Shown: positions 15,227 through 23,084, counted from the stretch's first letter. The stretch is DNA of 23,621 nucleotides from Pseudomonadota bacterium (GCA_023387585.1 JAEWHZ010000110.1:1-23621); one strand, 5' to 3'. Made by a program: numbers and translations. The notes: generated by a model from the letters alone, not told the origin.

Positions 15227-15246
15227 CCGGCGCCGGAAGGCGCCGG
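15227..15246 (+). other. GC-rich intercistronic hairpin
   Basis: Perfect 8-bp stem CCGGCGCC (15227-15234) / GGCGCCGG (15239-15246) with a GGAA loop, 29 bp before the first permease start. With the preceding repeat it gives the transcript two strong hairpins after the binding-protein cistron, probably stabilising that part of the mRNA or damping read-through. No U-run follows. Confidence 0.55.
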
Positions 15247-15275
15247 CCTCTCCTCCCGGCACCTGGAATTGCCCG

Positions 15276-15941
15276 ATGGGATATCAACTCAATTTCAACC
15301 TAGTCTGGCGGCATTTCGACCGGCTGATGGACGGGTTGCTGCTCAGCCTGCAACTGGCGGTGATCTCGATCCTGATCGGCGCGCTGATCGGATTGACGCT
15401 CGCCGTCTGGTACGTCTCGGCGGGGCGCGTCGCCCGCGCCTTCATCTCGGCCTATGTCGAGATCATCCGCAACGTGCCGCTGCTGCTGCTGGTCTATCTC
15501 GTATTCTATGGCCTGCCGACGGCGATCAACATCGCCTATGACGCGCCGACCTCGTTCGTCCTCACCCTGTCGCTCTATTCGGGCGCCTATCTGGTCGAGG
15601 TGTTCCGCGCCGGGCTCGACGCCGTGCCCAAGGGCCAGATCGATGCCGGCAAGTCGATCGGGCTGACCCCCTGGCAGCGGCTTTTGCATGTGCGCCTGCC
15701 GATCATGACGCGCATCAGCCTGCCGGCGCTGTCGAACACCTTCATCTCGCTATTCAAGGACACGTCCATCGCCTCGGTCATCGCCGTGCCGGAGCTGACC
15801 TATGGGGCGCAGTGGATCAACAACAGCACCTTCCGCATCGTCGAGGTCTATCTGGTGCTCACCGCGATCTATCTGGTGACCGGCTACGCCATCCTGTTCC
15901 TGCTGCGCCTGCTCGAACGGCGCTTCCGCGTGGAGAGCTGA
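15276..15941 (+). CDS. Amino acid ABC transporter permease (HisMQ family), first subunit
   Basis: A 221-residue inner-membrane protein with about five hydrophobic segments. It has the polar-amino-acid permease pattern: SAYVEIIRNVPLLLLVYLVFYGLP after the first helices, then the EAA loop EVFRAGLDAVPKGQIDAGKSIGLT, where the ATPase docks. It forms the channel with the next gene product. The ATG at 15276 has only a weak ribosome site. It is separated from the binding-protein gene by 160 bp of repeat and hairpin, but by only 1 bp from the second permease. Confidence 0.9.
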   Translation: MGYQLNFNLVWRHFDRLMDGLLLSLQLAVISILIGALIGLTLAVWYVSAGRVARAFISAYVEIIRNVPLLLLVYLVFYGLPTAINIAYDAPTSFVLTLSLYSGAYLVEVFRAGLDAVPKGQIDAGKSIGLTPWQRLLHVRLPIMTRISLPALSNTFISLFKDTSIASVIAVPELTYGAQWINNSTFRIVEVYLVLTAIYLVTGYAILFLLRLLERRFRVES

Positions 15942-15942
15942 C

Positions 15943-16590
15943 ATGGATCAGATGATCTACGCCCTGCCGTTCCTGCTTGACGGGCTGTGGACGACGCTCA
16001 TCGTCTCGGCGCTCGTGGTCGCGATATCGCTGGTCATCGGCGTCGTCTTCGGCGTCGGGCTGGTCTATGGCCCGCTGCCGGTGCGGCTGGCCGTCAGGCT
16101 GGTCACCGACTGCGTGCGCGGCATCCCCATCCTGGTGCTGATCTTCGTCGTCTATTACGGGCTGCCGCCGCTGGGACTTCAGCTCGACGCCTTCTGGGCG
16201 GCGGTGGCGGCGCTGACGCTGTTCAAGGCCGCGCAGGTGGTCGAATATACGCGCGGCGCCATCGGCTCGATCCCGCGCGGGCAGATGGAGGCGGCCAAGT
16301 CGATCGGGCTTGTCTTCACCGAGCGGCTGCGCTTCGTCATCTTCCCGCAGGCCATGCGGCGCTTCCTGCCGCCCTGGGTCAACGGCGTCACCGATGCCGT
16401 CAAGGGCAGCGCGCTGGTGTCGCTGCTCGGCGTCGTCGATTTGATGTACGCCATCAACCAGGTGATCGGGCGCACCTTCGAGCCGATGCCGCTCTATCTG
16501 CTCGGCGCCTTGCTCTATTTCATCATCAACTACAGCCTATCGAGCTTCAGCCGCCGCCTGGAGCGCCGTTACGCCTTTATCCGGGAGTGA
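15943..16590 (+). CDS. Amino acid ABC transporter permease (HisMQ family), second subunit
   Basis: A 215-residue membrane protein paired with the preceding permease. Hydrophobic segments start at about residues 15, 50 and 80, with further ones in the C-terminal third. The block CVRGIPILVLIFVVYYGLPPLG and EAA loop EYTRGAIGSIPRGQMEAAKSIGLV are diagnostic for the family. Family practice is a heterodimer of two such permeases with an ATPase dimer. Start ATG at 15943 is 1 bp after the previous stop; the ATPase begins 4 bp after this stop, so translation is probably coupled across all three. Confidence 0.9.
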   Translation: MDQMIYALPFLLDGLWTTLIVSALVVAISLVIGVVFGVGLVYGPLPVRLAVRLVTDCVRGIPILVLIFVVYYGLPPLGLQLDAFWAAVAALTLFKAAQVVEYTRGAIGSIPRGQMEAAKSIGLVFTERLRFVIFPQAMRRFLPPWVNGVTDAVKGSALVSLLGVVDLMYAINQVIGRTFEPMPLYLLGALLYFIINYSLSSFSRRLERRYAFIRE

Positions 16591-16594
16591 TGCC

Positions 16595-17362
16595 ATGGCC
16601 GGAACAAGCCTGCTGCAGATCACCAAGCTCGACAAATCCTTTGGCGACAACACCGTGCTCAAATCGGTCGACCTGTCGGTCGATTCCGGCGAGGTCGTCA
16701 CCATCATCGGCCCCTCGGGCAGCGGCAAGACGACGCTTTTGCGCTGCGTGAACTTCCTCGAGACCTATGACGGCGGCTCGATCAAGCTCGACGGCAAGGA
16801 GGTCGGTTATCGCGAGGACGGCCGCCGGCGCGGCGAGGTCGATTTGTCGCGCATGCGCGCCGAGACCGGCATGGTGTTCCAGAGCTTCAACCTGTTCCCG
16901 CATCTGACGGCCGAACAGAACATCACGCTCGGCCTGCGCCGGGTGCGCAAGAAGCCGGCGAAGGAAGCCTCCGAGATCGCCCGCCACTGGCTCGACCGCG
17001 TCGGGCTGGGGCACAAGGCCGACAGCCTGCCGACCCAGCTTTCGGGCGGCCAGCAACAGCGCGTCGGCATCGCCCGCGCCGTGGCCATGGGCCCCAAGGT
17101 GCTGCTGCTCGACGAGGTCACCTCGGCGCTCGATCCCGAGCTGGTGGGGGAGGTGCTCGACGTCGTCAAGCAGCTCGCCGCCGAGGGCATGACCATGCTG
17201 ATGGTCACGCACGAGATCGCCTTCGCCCGCGACGCCAGCCATCGAATCGTCTTCATGGCCGAGGGCAGCGTCTCGGCCGAGGGCAAGCCCGCCGACCTCA
17301 TGGCCAGCGCCGAGCATAACGAGCGACTGCGCAGCTTCCTCTCCCGCTTCAAGGCCCATTGA
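16595..17362 (+). CDS. Amino acid ABC transporter ATP-binding protein (GlnQ/HisP type)
   Basis: A 255-residue ABC ATPase on the cytoplasmic face of the importer. Walker A GPSGSGKT is at 39-46, the Q-loop is in GMVFQSFNLFPHLT, the signature LSGGQQQR at 149-156, Walker B LLLDEVTSALD with D173-E174, and the switch His in VTHE. Val175 replaces the Pro almost always seen in DEPTSALD; catalytic residues are intact, so activity is expected. Residues 66-88 carry a small insert (KEVGYREDGRRRGEVDLS) compared with classic GlnQ. It follows the second permease by 4 bp and precedes the RidA gene by 28 bp. Confidence 0.93.
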   Translation: MAGTSLLQITKLDKSFGDNTVLKSVDLSVDSGEVVTIIGPSGSGKTTLLRCVNFLETYDGGSIKLDGKEVGYREDGRRRGEVDLSRMRAETGMVFQSFNLFPHLTAEQNITLGLRRVRKKPAKEASEIARHWLDRVGLGHKADSLPTQLSGGQQQRVGIARAVAMGPKVLLLDEVTSALDPELVGEVLDVVKQLAAEGMTMLMVTHEIAFARDASHRIVFMAEGSVSAEGKPADLMASAEHNERLRSFLSRFKAH

Positions 17363-17390
17363 GTTTCCCCCAACCACGAAGTCATCCCGA

Positions 17391-17852
17391 ATGTCCTTTC
17401 ATGAACGCCTGCTCACCCTCGGCATCGATTTGCGGCAGGTGCCCACGCCGATCGGCAATTTCCGCAACTACAAGCGCGTCGGCCAGCTCATCTACATTTC
17501 GGGGCAGGGGCCGGTCGAAGCCGACGGGTTCCTGCATCGCGGCAAGGTGGGCGGCGACGTCTCGGTGGACGAGGCCTACAAGCATGCGCGGCTGACCGGG
17601 CTCAACCTGCTCTCCGTGCTGGCCGAGGCGGCCGGCGGCCTCGATCGCGTGGCGCAGGTGGTCAAGCTGTTCGGCATGGTCAACGCCGTGCCCGATTTCG
17701 CCGAGCATCCGCGCGTGATCAACGGCTGCTCGGACCTGCTGGTGTCGGTGTTCGGCAAGGAGGGCGAGCATGCGCGCTCCTCGATCGGCGTCGGCTCGCT
17801 GCCCAACAACATCACCGTCGAGATCGAGGCCATATTCGAGCTGCGCTCGTAA
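17391..17852 (+). CDS. RidA family protein (enamine/imine deaminase)
   Basis: A 153-residue protein of the YjgF/YER057c/UK114 family. The conserved active-site Arg is R129 in HARSSIGVGSLPNN, followed by the TVEIEAIFEL strand with E146; YISGQGPV in the N-terminal part is also diagnostic. RidA trimers hydrolyse reactive enamines and imines released by PLP or flavin amino-acid enzymes to 2-oxo acids plus ammonia. At 153 residues it is longer than canonical RidA (about 128), fitting the variants found in catabolic operons. It lies between an amino-acid transporter and a PLP enzyme, 49 bp before the latter, which suggests it acts on that enzyme's product. Confidence 0.9.
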   Translation: MSFHERLLTLGIDLRQVPTPIGNFRNYKRVGQLIYISGQGPVEADGFLHRGKVGGDVSVDEAYKHARLTGLNLLSVLAEAAGGLDRVAQVVKLFGMVNAVPDFAEHPRVINGCSDLLVSVFGKEGEHARSSIGVGSLPNNITVEIEAIFELRS

Positions 17853-17901
17853 GGCCCCGAGCCTCGCACCCGTTCCACCAGTCCATCGCGGAATTCCCAT
17901 C

Positions 17902-19104
17902 ATGAGCACATCAGACGACATCCGGCCCGAACTCGGTTTGCGCCAGATCATCAATGTTTCCGGCACGATGACGGCGCTCGGCGCCTCGATCGTGGTGCCG
18001 GAGGCCGTCGAGGCGATGGCACGCAGCCTGCCGCAATTTTTCGACATGGGCGCGCTGCACAAGCATGCCAGCGGCGTGATCGCCGATCTGACCGGCGCCG
18101 AGGCCGGCTTCGTCACCGCAAGCTGCGCCGCCGGCATCTCGCTGGGGGTCGCCGCCGCCATGACGCGCGACGATCTCTATGCCATCGAGCAACTGCCGGA
18201 CACGACGGGCCTCAAGAACGAGGTGGTCGGGCTGGCCGGGCACATGGTGACCTTCGGCTCCTCGATCGAGCAGCTGGTGCGGATCACGGGCGCCAAGATG
18301 AAGGTGGTGGGGCAGGCGACTTCGTCGCATGCCTATCAGCTCGCCGGCGCCATCAACGAGAACACCGCCGCCGGGCTCTATGTCGTCTCGCACCACGTGG
18401 TCGACTACGCGCAGATCCCGCTGACGATCTTCGCAAAGATCTGCCACGACAAGGGCGTGCCGGTGATCGTCGACGCCGCGTCGGAATATGATCTAAAACT
18501 GTTCCTCGAGCAGGGCGCCGACCTCGTCGTCTATTCGGGCCACAAATTCCTCGGCGGGCCGACCACCGGCATCGTCGCCGGGCGCAAGGACCTGGTGCGC
18601 GCGACCTATCTGCAGAATCGCGGCATCGGGCGCAGCATGAAGGTGGGCAAGGAGAGCATCGTCGGGGTGATCGCGGCGCTGAACGCCTGGAAGACCCGCG
18701 ACCATGACGGCATCCGCGCCCGCGAGCGGGCGGCGCTCGATGCCTGGATGGCGGCGCTGGCCGACCGGCCAGGCGTGACCGCCACCATCGTGCCCGACCC
18801 GACCGACAACCCGCTCGACCGGCTCAAGCTCAGCGTCGATCCCGAGGCGGCGCATATCACCGCCTGGGACCTCGCCGCGCGCCTCGCCTCGGGCGACGAG
18901 CCGGTGATCGTGCGCGACCACGAGATCGAGCATGGGCATTTCTTCCTCGACCCGTGCAATCTGCATCCCGGACAGGAGCACATCGTCGCCCGCCGGCTGG
19001 GCGAGGAACTCGACCGCGCCCGGCAATCGAACGAGATCATCGCCACCCCGTTCGACGAGGTGCTGCTGGCCCGCGAGGCGAGCATCACCAACTGGCCGGA
19101 TTGA
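17902..19104 (+). CDS. PLP-dependent enzyme of the SelA/D-glucosaminate-6-P ammonia-lyase family
   Basis: A 400-residue fold-type-I PLP enzyme. The probable Schiff-base Lys is K215 in VVYSGHKFLGGPTTG, and D191 in VIVDAASE should hold the pyridine nitrogen. The N-terminal RQIINVSGTMTALGAS and the TGAEAGFVTASCAAGISL stretch are typical of SelA-like lyases. Family members include selenocysteine synthase and D-glucosaminate-6-phosphate ammonia-lyase (DgaE); with no SelB or tRNA-Sec nearby and a catabolic context, an ammonia-lyase or eliminase acting on an amino acid is more likely. The ATG at 17902 is chosen because homology begins at once. It is the last gene of the plus-strand operon and ends just before the terminator at 19112. 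The substrate is not known. Confidence 0.85.
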   Translation: MSTSDDIRPELGLRQIINVSGTMTALGASIVVPEAVEAMARSLPQFFDMGALHKHASGVIADLTGAEAGFVTASCAAGISLGVAAAMTRDDLYAIEQLPDTTGLKNEVVGLAGHMVTFGSSIEQLVRITGAKMKVVGQATSSHAYQLAGAINENTAAGLYVVSHHVVDYAQIPLTIFAKICHDKGVPVIVDAASEYDLKLFLEQGADLVVYSGHKFLGGPTTGIVAGRKDLVRATYLQNRGIGRSMKVGKESIVGVIAALNAWKTRDHDGIRARERAALDAWMAALADRPGVTATIVPDPTDNPLDRLKLSVDPEAAHITAWDLAARLASGDEPVIVRDHEIEHGHFFLDPCNLHPGQEHIVARRLGEELDRARQSNEIIATPFDEVLLAREASITNWPD

Positions 19105-19111
19105 TAAAGAA

Positions 19112-19132
19112 CGGGCGGCCAATGGCCGCCCG
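19112..19132. terminator. Bidirectional stem-loop between convergent operons
   Basis: Perfect 9-bp stem CGGGCGGCC (19112-19120) / GGCCGCCCG (19124-19132) with a 3-nt loop. Read on the minus strand it is followed by TTCTTT, giving a reasonable intrinsic terminator for the operon ending at 19160. On the plus strand it lies 7 bp after the PLP-enzyme stop but lacks a U-run, so termination in that direction is less certain. Confidence 0.75.
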
Positions 19133-19159
19133 CTTCGCATTCGGCTCTCCGACCGGGGC

Positions 19160-19897
19160 TCAGGCCCGGTTTTCGCGCTTCCACTGCTCGTATTCGGCCT
19201 CGGCCTCGGGAGCGAGCGGATAATAACGGCGCAGATCGCCGCCCTGCGACAGGCGAAGGCGCGAAAAATCTTCCCATTCGGCGTGCTGGCTGCCCTCGCG
19301 CAGGACCGCCTCGGCAAGCGCGACCGGCACCGAGACGGCCCCGTCATCGTCGGCGACGATGATGTCGCCGGGCTCGACATAGGTGCCGCCGCAGGCGATC
19401 GGCACGTTGACGGCGTAGGGCATCAGCGTGGTCTGGGTGTGGAAATTGGGCGTGGTGCCGCGAATCCAGAAGCCCAGGTCGAGCGCGAAGGCTTTTGCTG
19501 CATCGCGGATGCAGCCGTCGATGACCATGCCGGCGCCGCCCTTGCCGGCGAAATAGGTCAGCATCATCTCCCCGAAAATGCCGCTATCGGTATCGCCGCG
19601 CGCATCGACGACGACGATATCGCCGGGCTGGGTGTGATAGAGCACGTGCCGGTGCAACTGCTTCTCGCGGTCGGAATACTCGTCCTCGCCGTAAAGGTCC
19701 TCGCGCTTGGGCATGAATTGCAGCGTCAGGGCCGGGCCGGCGATGGAGCGGCCGCGCGTATGGGGCATCGGGCCCTTGATGAAGGGATCACGGATGCCGA
19801 GCTTGTAGAGCTCGCTGCTGACATTGGCGCTGCCGATTTCGGCAAGAGCAGCGACCAGATCGCGCGACGGGCGCGTGATGTCGTTGGTCTTGATCAT
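19160..19897 (-). CDS. RraA/HMG-CHA aldolase family protein
   Basis: A 245-residue RraA-fold protein. It has the active-site landmarks of the 4-hydroxy-4-methyl-2-oxoglutarate/4-carboxy-4-hydroxy-2-oxoadipate aldolases: E110 in IFGEMML, and the Mg-binding DGCIRD (D127, R131, D132). Those enzymes cleave 4-hydroxy-2-oxo acids to pyruvate plus a second oxo compound; RraA proper, which inhibits RNase E, is shorter (about 160 residues). The catabolic partner upstream favours the aldolase role. GVYF-like strand ends and the acidic C-terminus (EAEAEYEQWKREN) are unremarkable. AAGGAG lies 7 bp before the ATG at 19897. It is the last gene of the minus-strand operon, 69 bp after the hydratase gene. Confidence 0.85.
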   Translation of the reverse strand: MIKTNDITRPSRDLVAALAEIGSANVSSELYKLGIRDPFIKGPMPHTRGRSIAGPALTLQFMPKREDLYGEDEYSDREKQLHRHVLYHTQPGDIVVVDARGDTDSGIFGEMMLTYFAGKGGAGMVIDGCIRDAAKAFALDLGFWIRGTTPNFHTQTTLMPYAVNVPIACGGTYVEPGDIIVADDDGAVSVPVALAEAVLREGSQHAEWEDFSRLRLSQGGDLRRYYPLAPEAEAEYEQWKRENRA

Positions 19898-19911
19898 GGA
19901 AAACTCCTTGG

Positions 19912-19961
19912 GCCGGCGTCTTCGCCGGCATGTGGATGGCGGCCGGCGTTTCCCGCCGGCC
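19912..19961 (-). other. Tandem GCCGGCG hairpins between hydratase and aldolase genes
   Basis: Two perfect stem-loops: GCCGGCG (19912-19918) / CGCCGGC (19923-19929), loop of 4, and GGCCGGCG (19941-19948) / CGCCGGCC (19954-19961), loop of 5. They fill the 69-bp gap between two co-oriented genes, and the first ends close to the Shine-Dalgarno sequence of the downstream gene. Likely effects are on mRNA stability or relative expression. Confidence 0.5.
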
Positions 19962-19966
19962 CGTGA

Positions 19967-20719
19967 TCAGATGAAGTTGGCGCCGACGGTGCCGACGGGG
20001 GCGATGGCGCCGTGGACGGGGCCGGGCGCCTTGGCCGGAATCGGCCCGATGCGTGCGCCGGTGATGATGACCTGGCCGGCGCGCAGGCCGCCAAGCGGCG
20101 CGGTGCCGTTGGCGAGCGCCGTGCAGGCTTCCAGCAGCGGAACGAGCGCATTGCCGCCGCGCGCCACATGGCGCTCGCCGGCATAATCGAGGCTGAGTTC
20201 GGTCGCCGCGAGGTCGATGTCGCGCCAGTTGGCGGGGCCGGTGCCGATCACCACGCCCGCGGCGTTCTGCGCATCGGCCAGCCTTTCTAGCGCCGAGCGC
20301 GCGTCCGGATCGGCGAAGCGCGAGCCGAACAGCTCGAGGCACACGCGCATCTCGACGATGGCGGCGGAGACCGCATCGAGGTCATAGGGCTCGGCACGCG
20401 GCGGCAGGTCGCTGCCCAGCACCAGCCCGATCTCCAACTCCAGCGCCGCGCGTGGGAATTTTTCGAACGCGATCTCGGCGCCATCGGCGAAAACGCCGGA
20501 AGCCGGGATCGGCGCCCAGTTGAAGGCGACGCCATCCTTGGCGGGCGCGGTCTTCCAGCCGCCGATGGCGCCGAGCGCCTGGGTAACGCGGTGCTGGACG
20601 GCATAGGCGCCCGCTACGTCCCGCGGCACCAGAGCGGCGGGCAGGGCTTCGAGCGGCTGGCCGTTCTTGCGGGCGCCGAGCAGCAGGTCCGCCGCCTGGC
20701 TTATGCGATCGTTTGTCAT
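19967..20719 (-). CDS. 2-keto-4-pentenoate hydratase family protein (MhpD/HpcG-like)
   Basis: A 250-residue protein of the FAA-hydrolase/hydratase superfamily. Conserved points are GGWK (53-56, active-site Lys), the metal-binding E94 and E96 in ALELEIGLVLG, the central FAD-like block CLELFGSRFAD, and the C-terminal PLGGLRAGQVIITG. MhpD-type members hydrate 2-oxo-4-enoic acids to 4-hydroxy-2-oxo acids; related members are 2-oxo-3-ene decarboxylases, which cannot be excluded. Start ATG at 20719 follows the ATPase stop by 8 bp; an aldolase-family gene follows, the standard order for hydration then cleavage. No aromatic ring-cleavage genes are nearby, so the 2-oxo-enoate must come from elsewhere, plausibly from an amino acid. 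Confidence 0.85.
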   Translation of the reverse strand: MTNDRISQAADLLLGARKNGQPLEALPAALVPRDVAGAYAVQHRVTQALGAIGGWKTAPAKDGVAFNWAPIPASGVFADGAEIAFEKFPRAALELEIGLVLGSDLPPRAEPYDLDAVSAAIVEMRVCLELFGSRFADPDARSALERLADAQNAAGVVIGTGPANWRDIDLAATELSLDYAGERHVARGGNALVPLLEACTALANGTAPLGGLRAGQVIITGARIGPIPAKAPGPVHGAIAPVGTVGANFI

Positions 20720-20727
20720 CGAAGGTC

Positions 20728-21498
20728 TCAGTGGTTGAGGATCTGCGCCAGGAATTCGCGGGTCCGGGCGTGCTGTGGGTTGGAGAAGAAGGCGTCGGGC
20801 GCGGCGCTTTCGACGATGCGGCCGGCATCCATGAAGATCACGCGGTCGGCGACGGCGCGCGCGAACCCCATTTCGTGGGTCACGCAGATCATGGTCATGC
20901 CGTCACGGGCCAGGTCGATCATGGTGTCGAGCACCTCCTTGACCATTTCCGGATCGAGCGCCGAGGTCGGCTCGTCGAACAGCATGACCTGCGGGTTCAT
21001 GCACAGTGCCCGCGCGATGGCGACGCGCTGCTGCTGACCGCCGGAAAGCTGGGCGGGATATTTGTGTGCCTGGTCGGCGATGCGCACGCGCTCGAGCAGG
21101 CGCTCGGCGGTCTTGCGCGCCTCCTCGCGGTTCAGACGCTGGGTCTGGACCGGGGCGAGCATGCAGTTCTCGATCACCGTCAGGTGCGGGAACAGGTTGA
21201 ATTGCTGGAACACCATGCCGATGTCGCGGCGCACATTCTCGATTTTGCGGGTGCGCGCGGAAACCTCAGTGCCGGCGAAGCGGATTTCGCCCTGCTGGTG
21301 TTCCTCGAGCAGGTTGATGCAACGGATGAGCGTCGACTTGCCCGACCCCGACGGCCCGCACACCACGATGCGTTCGCCGCGCGCGACCTCGAGATCGATG
21401 TCGGCCAGGGCCTGGAAATCGCCGAACCATTTGTTGACCCCGCGCATGGTGATCAGCGGTTCGCCCGCGGGTTCAGCGTTCGGCGCAATCGACGTCAT
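20728..21498 (-). CDS. Amino acid ABC transporter ATP-binding protein (GlnQ type)
   Basis: A 256-residue ABC ATPase. Walker A GPSGSGKS is at 48-55, Q-loop in GMVFQQFNLFPHLT, signature LSGGQQQR at 151-158, Walker B VMLFDEPTSALD with D175-E176, and H-loop in CVTHEMGFAR. It should energise the permease pair encoded at 22423-23621. The ATG at 21498 has AAGAGGA upstream at good spacing; an upstream extension to 21546 overlaps the intercistronic hairpin and is rejected. It differs clearly from the other ATPase of the window (residue DEP against DEV and no insert), so the two systems are not a recent tandem duplication. Confidence 0.93.
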   Translation of the reverse strand: MTSIAPNAEPAGEPLITMRGVNKWFGDFQALADIDLEVARGERIVVCGPSGSGKSTLIRCINLLEEHQQGEIRFAGTEVSARTRKIENVRRDIGMVFQQFNLFPHLTVIENCMLAPVQTQRLNREEARKTAERLLERVRIADQAHKYPAQLSGGQQQRVAIARALCMNPQVMLFDEPTSALDPEMVKEVLDTMIDLARDGMTMICVTHEMGFARAVADRVIFMDAGRIVESAAPDAFFSNPQHARTREFLAQILNH

Positions 21499-21532
21499 GA
21501 TAAATCCTCTTGGGTGCCAAAGGCCGGTAGGC

Positions 21533-21559
21533 GGCCCGGAGCCCAAAAAGCCCCGGGCC
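21533..21559 (-). other. Intercistronic stem-loop after the second amino-acid binding protein
   Basis: GGCCCGG (21533-21539) and CCGGGCC (21553-21559) form a 7-bp stem around a 13-nt loop, 8 bp after the binding-protein stop and before the ATPase gene. The stem sequence closely matches the hairpin at 382-401 that also follows a binding-protein gene. Confidence 0.5.
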
Positions 21560-21567
21560 GATCAGCG

Positions 21568-22374
21568 TCAGAGATCGCTGGTCAGTTCCGGCAGGTCGGC
21601 ATTCAGCCATTTGCGGTTGATTTCGTTGAGCTCGCCGCTCTCGATCATCCCGGCAATATAGCCGTTGATGGACGCGGCCAGTTCCTCGCTGCCCAGGCGC
21701 AGGGCGACGCCCTGGATCTGCTGGTACAGCGTAAACTTGATCTCATGCGTCTCGGACATCTGCTTGTCGAGCTCGAGCGCGACCAGCGAGCTGACCACGC
21801 CGCCATCGACCTGCCCGGCCAGCACGGCCTGGTAGGTGGCCGAGACCTCGTCGAAACGCTGGAGCTGCGTGTCGGCGGGGGCCTCGCGGGTGATGATCAC
21901 GTCCTGCGGGCTGGAGCGGGCGACGCCGATCCGATAGCCGCCGAGATCGTCATAGCCGGCGATATCGGCGTCCCTGCGCGCATACATCACGCTCTGGATG
22001 GCCGAATAGGGGTCCGAGAACAGCACCTGCTCGGACCGCTCGGCGGTGATGGCGAGCGAGGCGATGACCATGTCGATCTGGCCGGTCTGCAGGTAGGGGA
22101 TGCGGTTCGGCCCGGTGACCGGAACGATCTCGATCTCGACGCCCATCTTGTCGGCAAGGGCTTTGGCCACGTCGACGTCGAGCCCGTCCGGCTCGTTGTT
22201 CTCGTTCATAATGCCGAAGGGCGGGAAGTCGACCAGAACGCCGACGCGCACGGTGCCGGCCTGCTGGATATCCTCGATGGTCAGGATGTTCTGGGCCTGG
22301 GCGGTGCCGGCCAGAAGGGACAGGCCCGCCGCCACCACGGCCGTCTGCGCCAGGCGCTTCATGATGTTCATCAT
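21568..22374 (-). CDS. Amino acid ABC transporter substrate-binding protein (SBP_bac_3)
   Basis: A 268-residue periplasmic receptor. Residues 1-27 are a Sec signal peptide ending AQA. The mature part begins QQAGTVRVGVLVDFPPFGIMNE, continues GLDVDVAKALADKMGVEIEIVPV and GQIDMVIASLAITAERSEQVLFSDPY, and ends NRKWLNADLP; this is the standard polar-amino-acid receptor pattern with the ligand Arg/Thr region TAERSE. GGAGG lies 8 bp before the ATG at 22374; a second ATG follows directly and a third at residue 5. It lies between the permease and ATPase genes on the minus strand. An amino acid ligand is likely; identity is unknown. Confidence 0.92.
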   Translation of the reverse strand: MMNIMKRLAQTAVVAAGLSLLAGTAQAQNILTIEDIQQAGTVRVGVLVDFPPFGIMNENNEPDGLDVDVAKALADKMGVEIEIVPVTGPNRIPYLQTGQIDMVIASLAITAERSEQVLFSDPYSAIQSVMYARRDADIAGYDDLGGYRIGVARSSPQDVIITREAPADTQLQRFDEVSATYQAVLAGQVDGGVVSSLVALELDKQMSETHEIKFTLYQQIQGVALRLGSEELAASINGYIAGMIESGELNEINRKWLNADLPELTSDL

Positions 22375-22422
22375 TATCTATTCCTCCAGTGTTGAATGAC
22401 GCCGCCGGCGGCGGCGCCGGGT

Positions 22423-23076
22423 TCAGCGCGTGGCCGTGGCCAGTCGCTGCTCGAGCCGCGCGGTGAGATAGGAAAGGGGCCAGCACAGGATGAAATAGAT
22501 GCCGGCGACGACGCTGAAGACCAGGAAGGGCTTGAACGTCACATTGTTGATGATCTGACCGGTGCGGGTCAGCTCGATGAAGCCGATGATGGCGGTGACC
22601 GAGGTCAGCTTGATGAGCTGCACCAGAAAGCCGACAGTCGGGGGCAGGGCGATCCGGACCGCCTGCGGCACGACGACGTTGCGCATCATCTGCCCATAGG
22701 TGAGCCCGAGCGCCTTCGACGCCTCCCACTGCCCCTTGGGCACCGCCTCGATGCAGCCGCGCCAGATATCGCCCAGATAGGCGCTGGCATGCAGCGTCAG
22801 CCCGATGGCCGCGGCCAGCCAGGGGTTCATGGGCAGGCCCAGAACGCTGGCCCCGAAGAAGACAAGGAACAGCTGCATTAGCAGCGGCGTGCCCTGGAAG
22901 GTGACGATGAAGGCGGATGCCGCCATGCGTCCCGAGCGGAACACGCCGGTGCGCAGCAGCGCGATCGCCATGCCGCCGACGGCGCCGCCGATCAGCGCGA
23001 TGGCGGAAAGCAGCAGCGTCCACTGGGTGGCATAGACGATGGTGAGAAATTCATTGATGCCGAACGGGCGTATCAT
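22423..23076 (-). CDS. Amino acid ABC transporter permease (HisMQ family)
   Basis: A 217-residue membrane protein. MIRPFGINEFLTIVYATQWTLLLSAIALIGG is replaced here by positions: residues 1-18 are N-terminal and amphipathic, and 19-40 form the first helix. VTFQGTPLLMQLFLVFFG and the EAA loop WRGCIEAVPKGQWEASKALGLT are the family hallmarks. The start at 23076 is 8 bp after the stop of the partner permease; the same frame stays open further upstream, but that overlaps the partner gene. It pairs with the product of 23085-23621 to form the channel. Confidence 0.9.
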   Translation of the reverse strand: MIRPFGINEFLTIVYATQWTLLLSAIALIGGAVGGMAIALLRTGVFRSGRMAASAFIVTFQGTPLLMQLFLVFFGASVLGLPMNPWLAAAIGLTLHASAYLGDIWRGCIEAVPKGQWEASKALGLTYGQMMRNVVVPQAVRIALPPTVGFLVQLIKLTSVTAIIGFIELTRTGQIINNVTFKPFLVFSVVAGIYFILCWPLSYLTARLEQRLATATR

Positions 23077-23084
23077 GGCTGATC

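Noticed and set aside
20713..22395. 560-codon plus-strand open frame opposite the ATPase and binding-protein genes
   Set aside because: Its translation is His/Asp/Gly-rich without domains and spans two convincing genes on the other strand.
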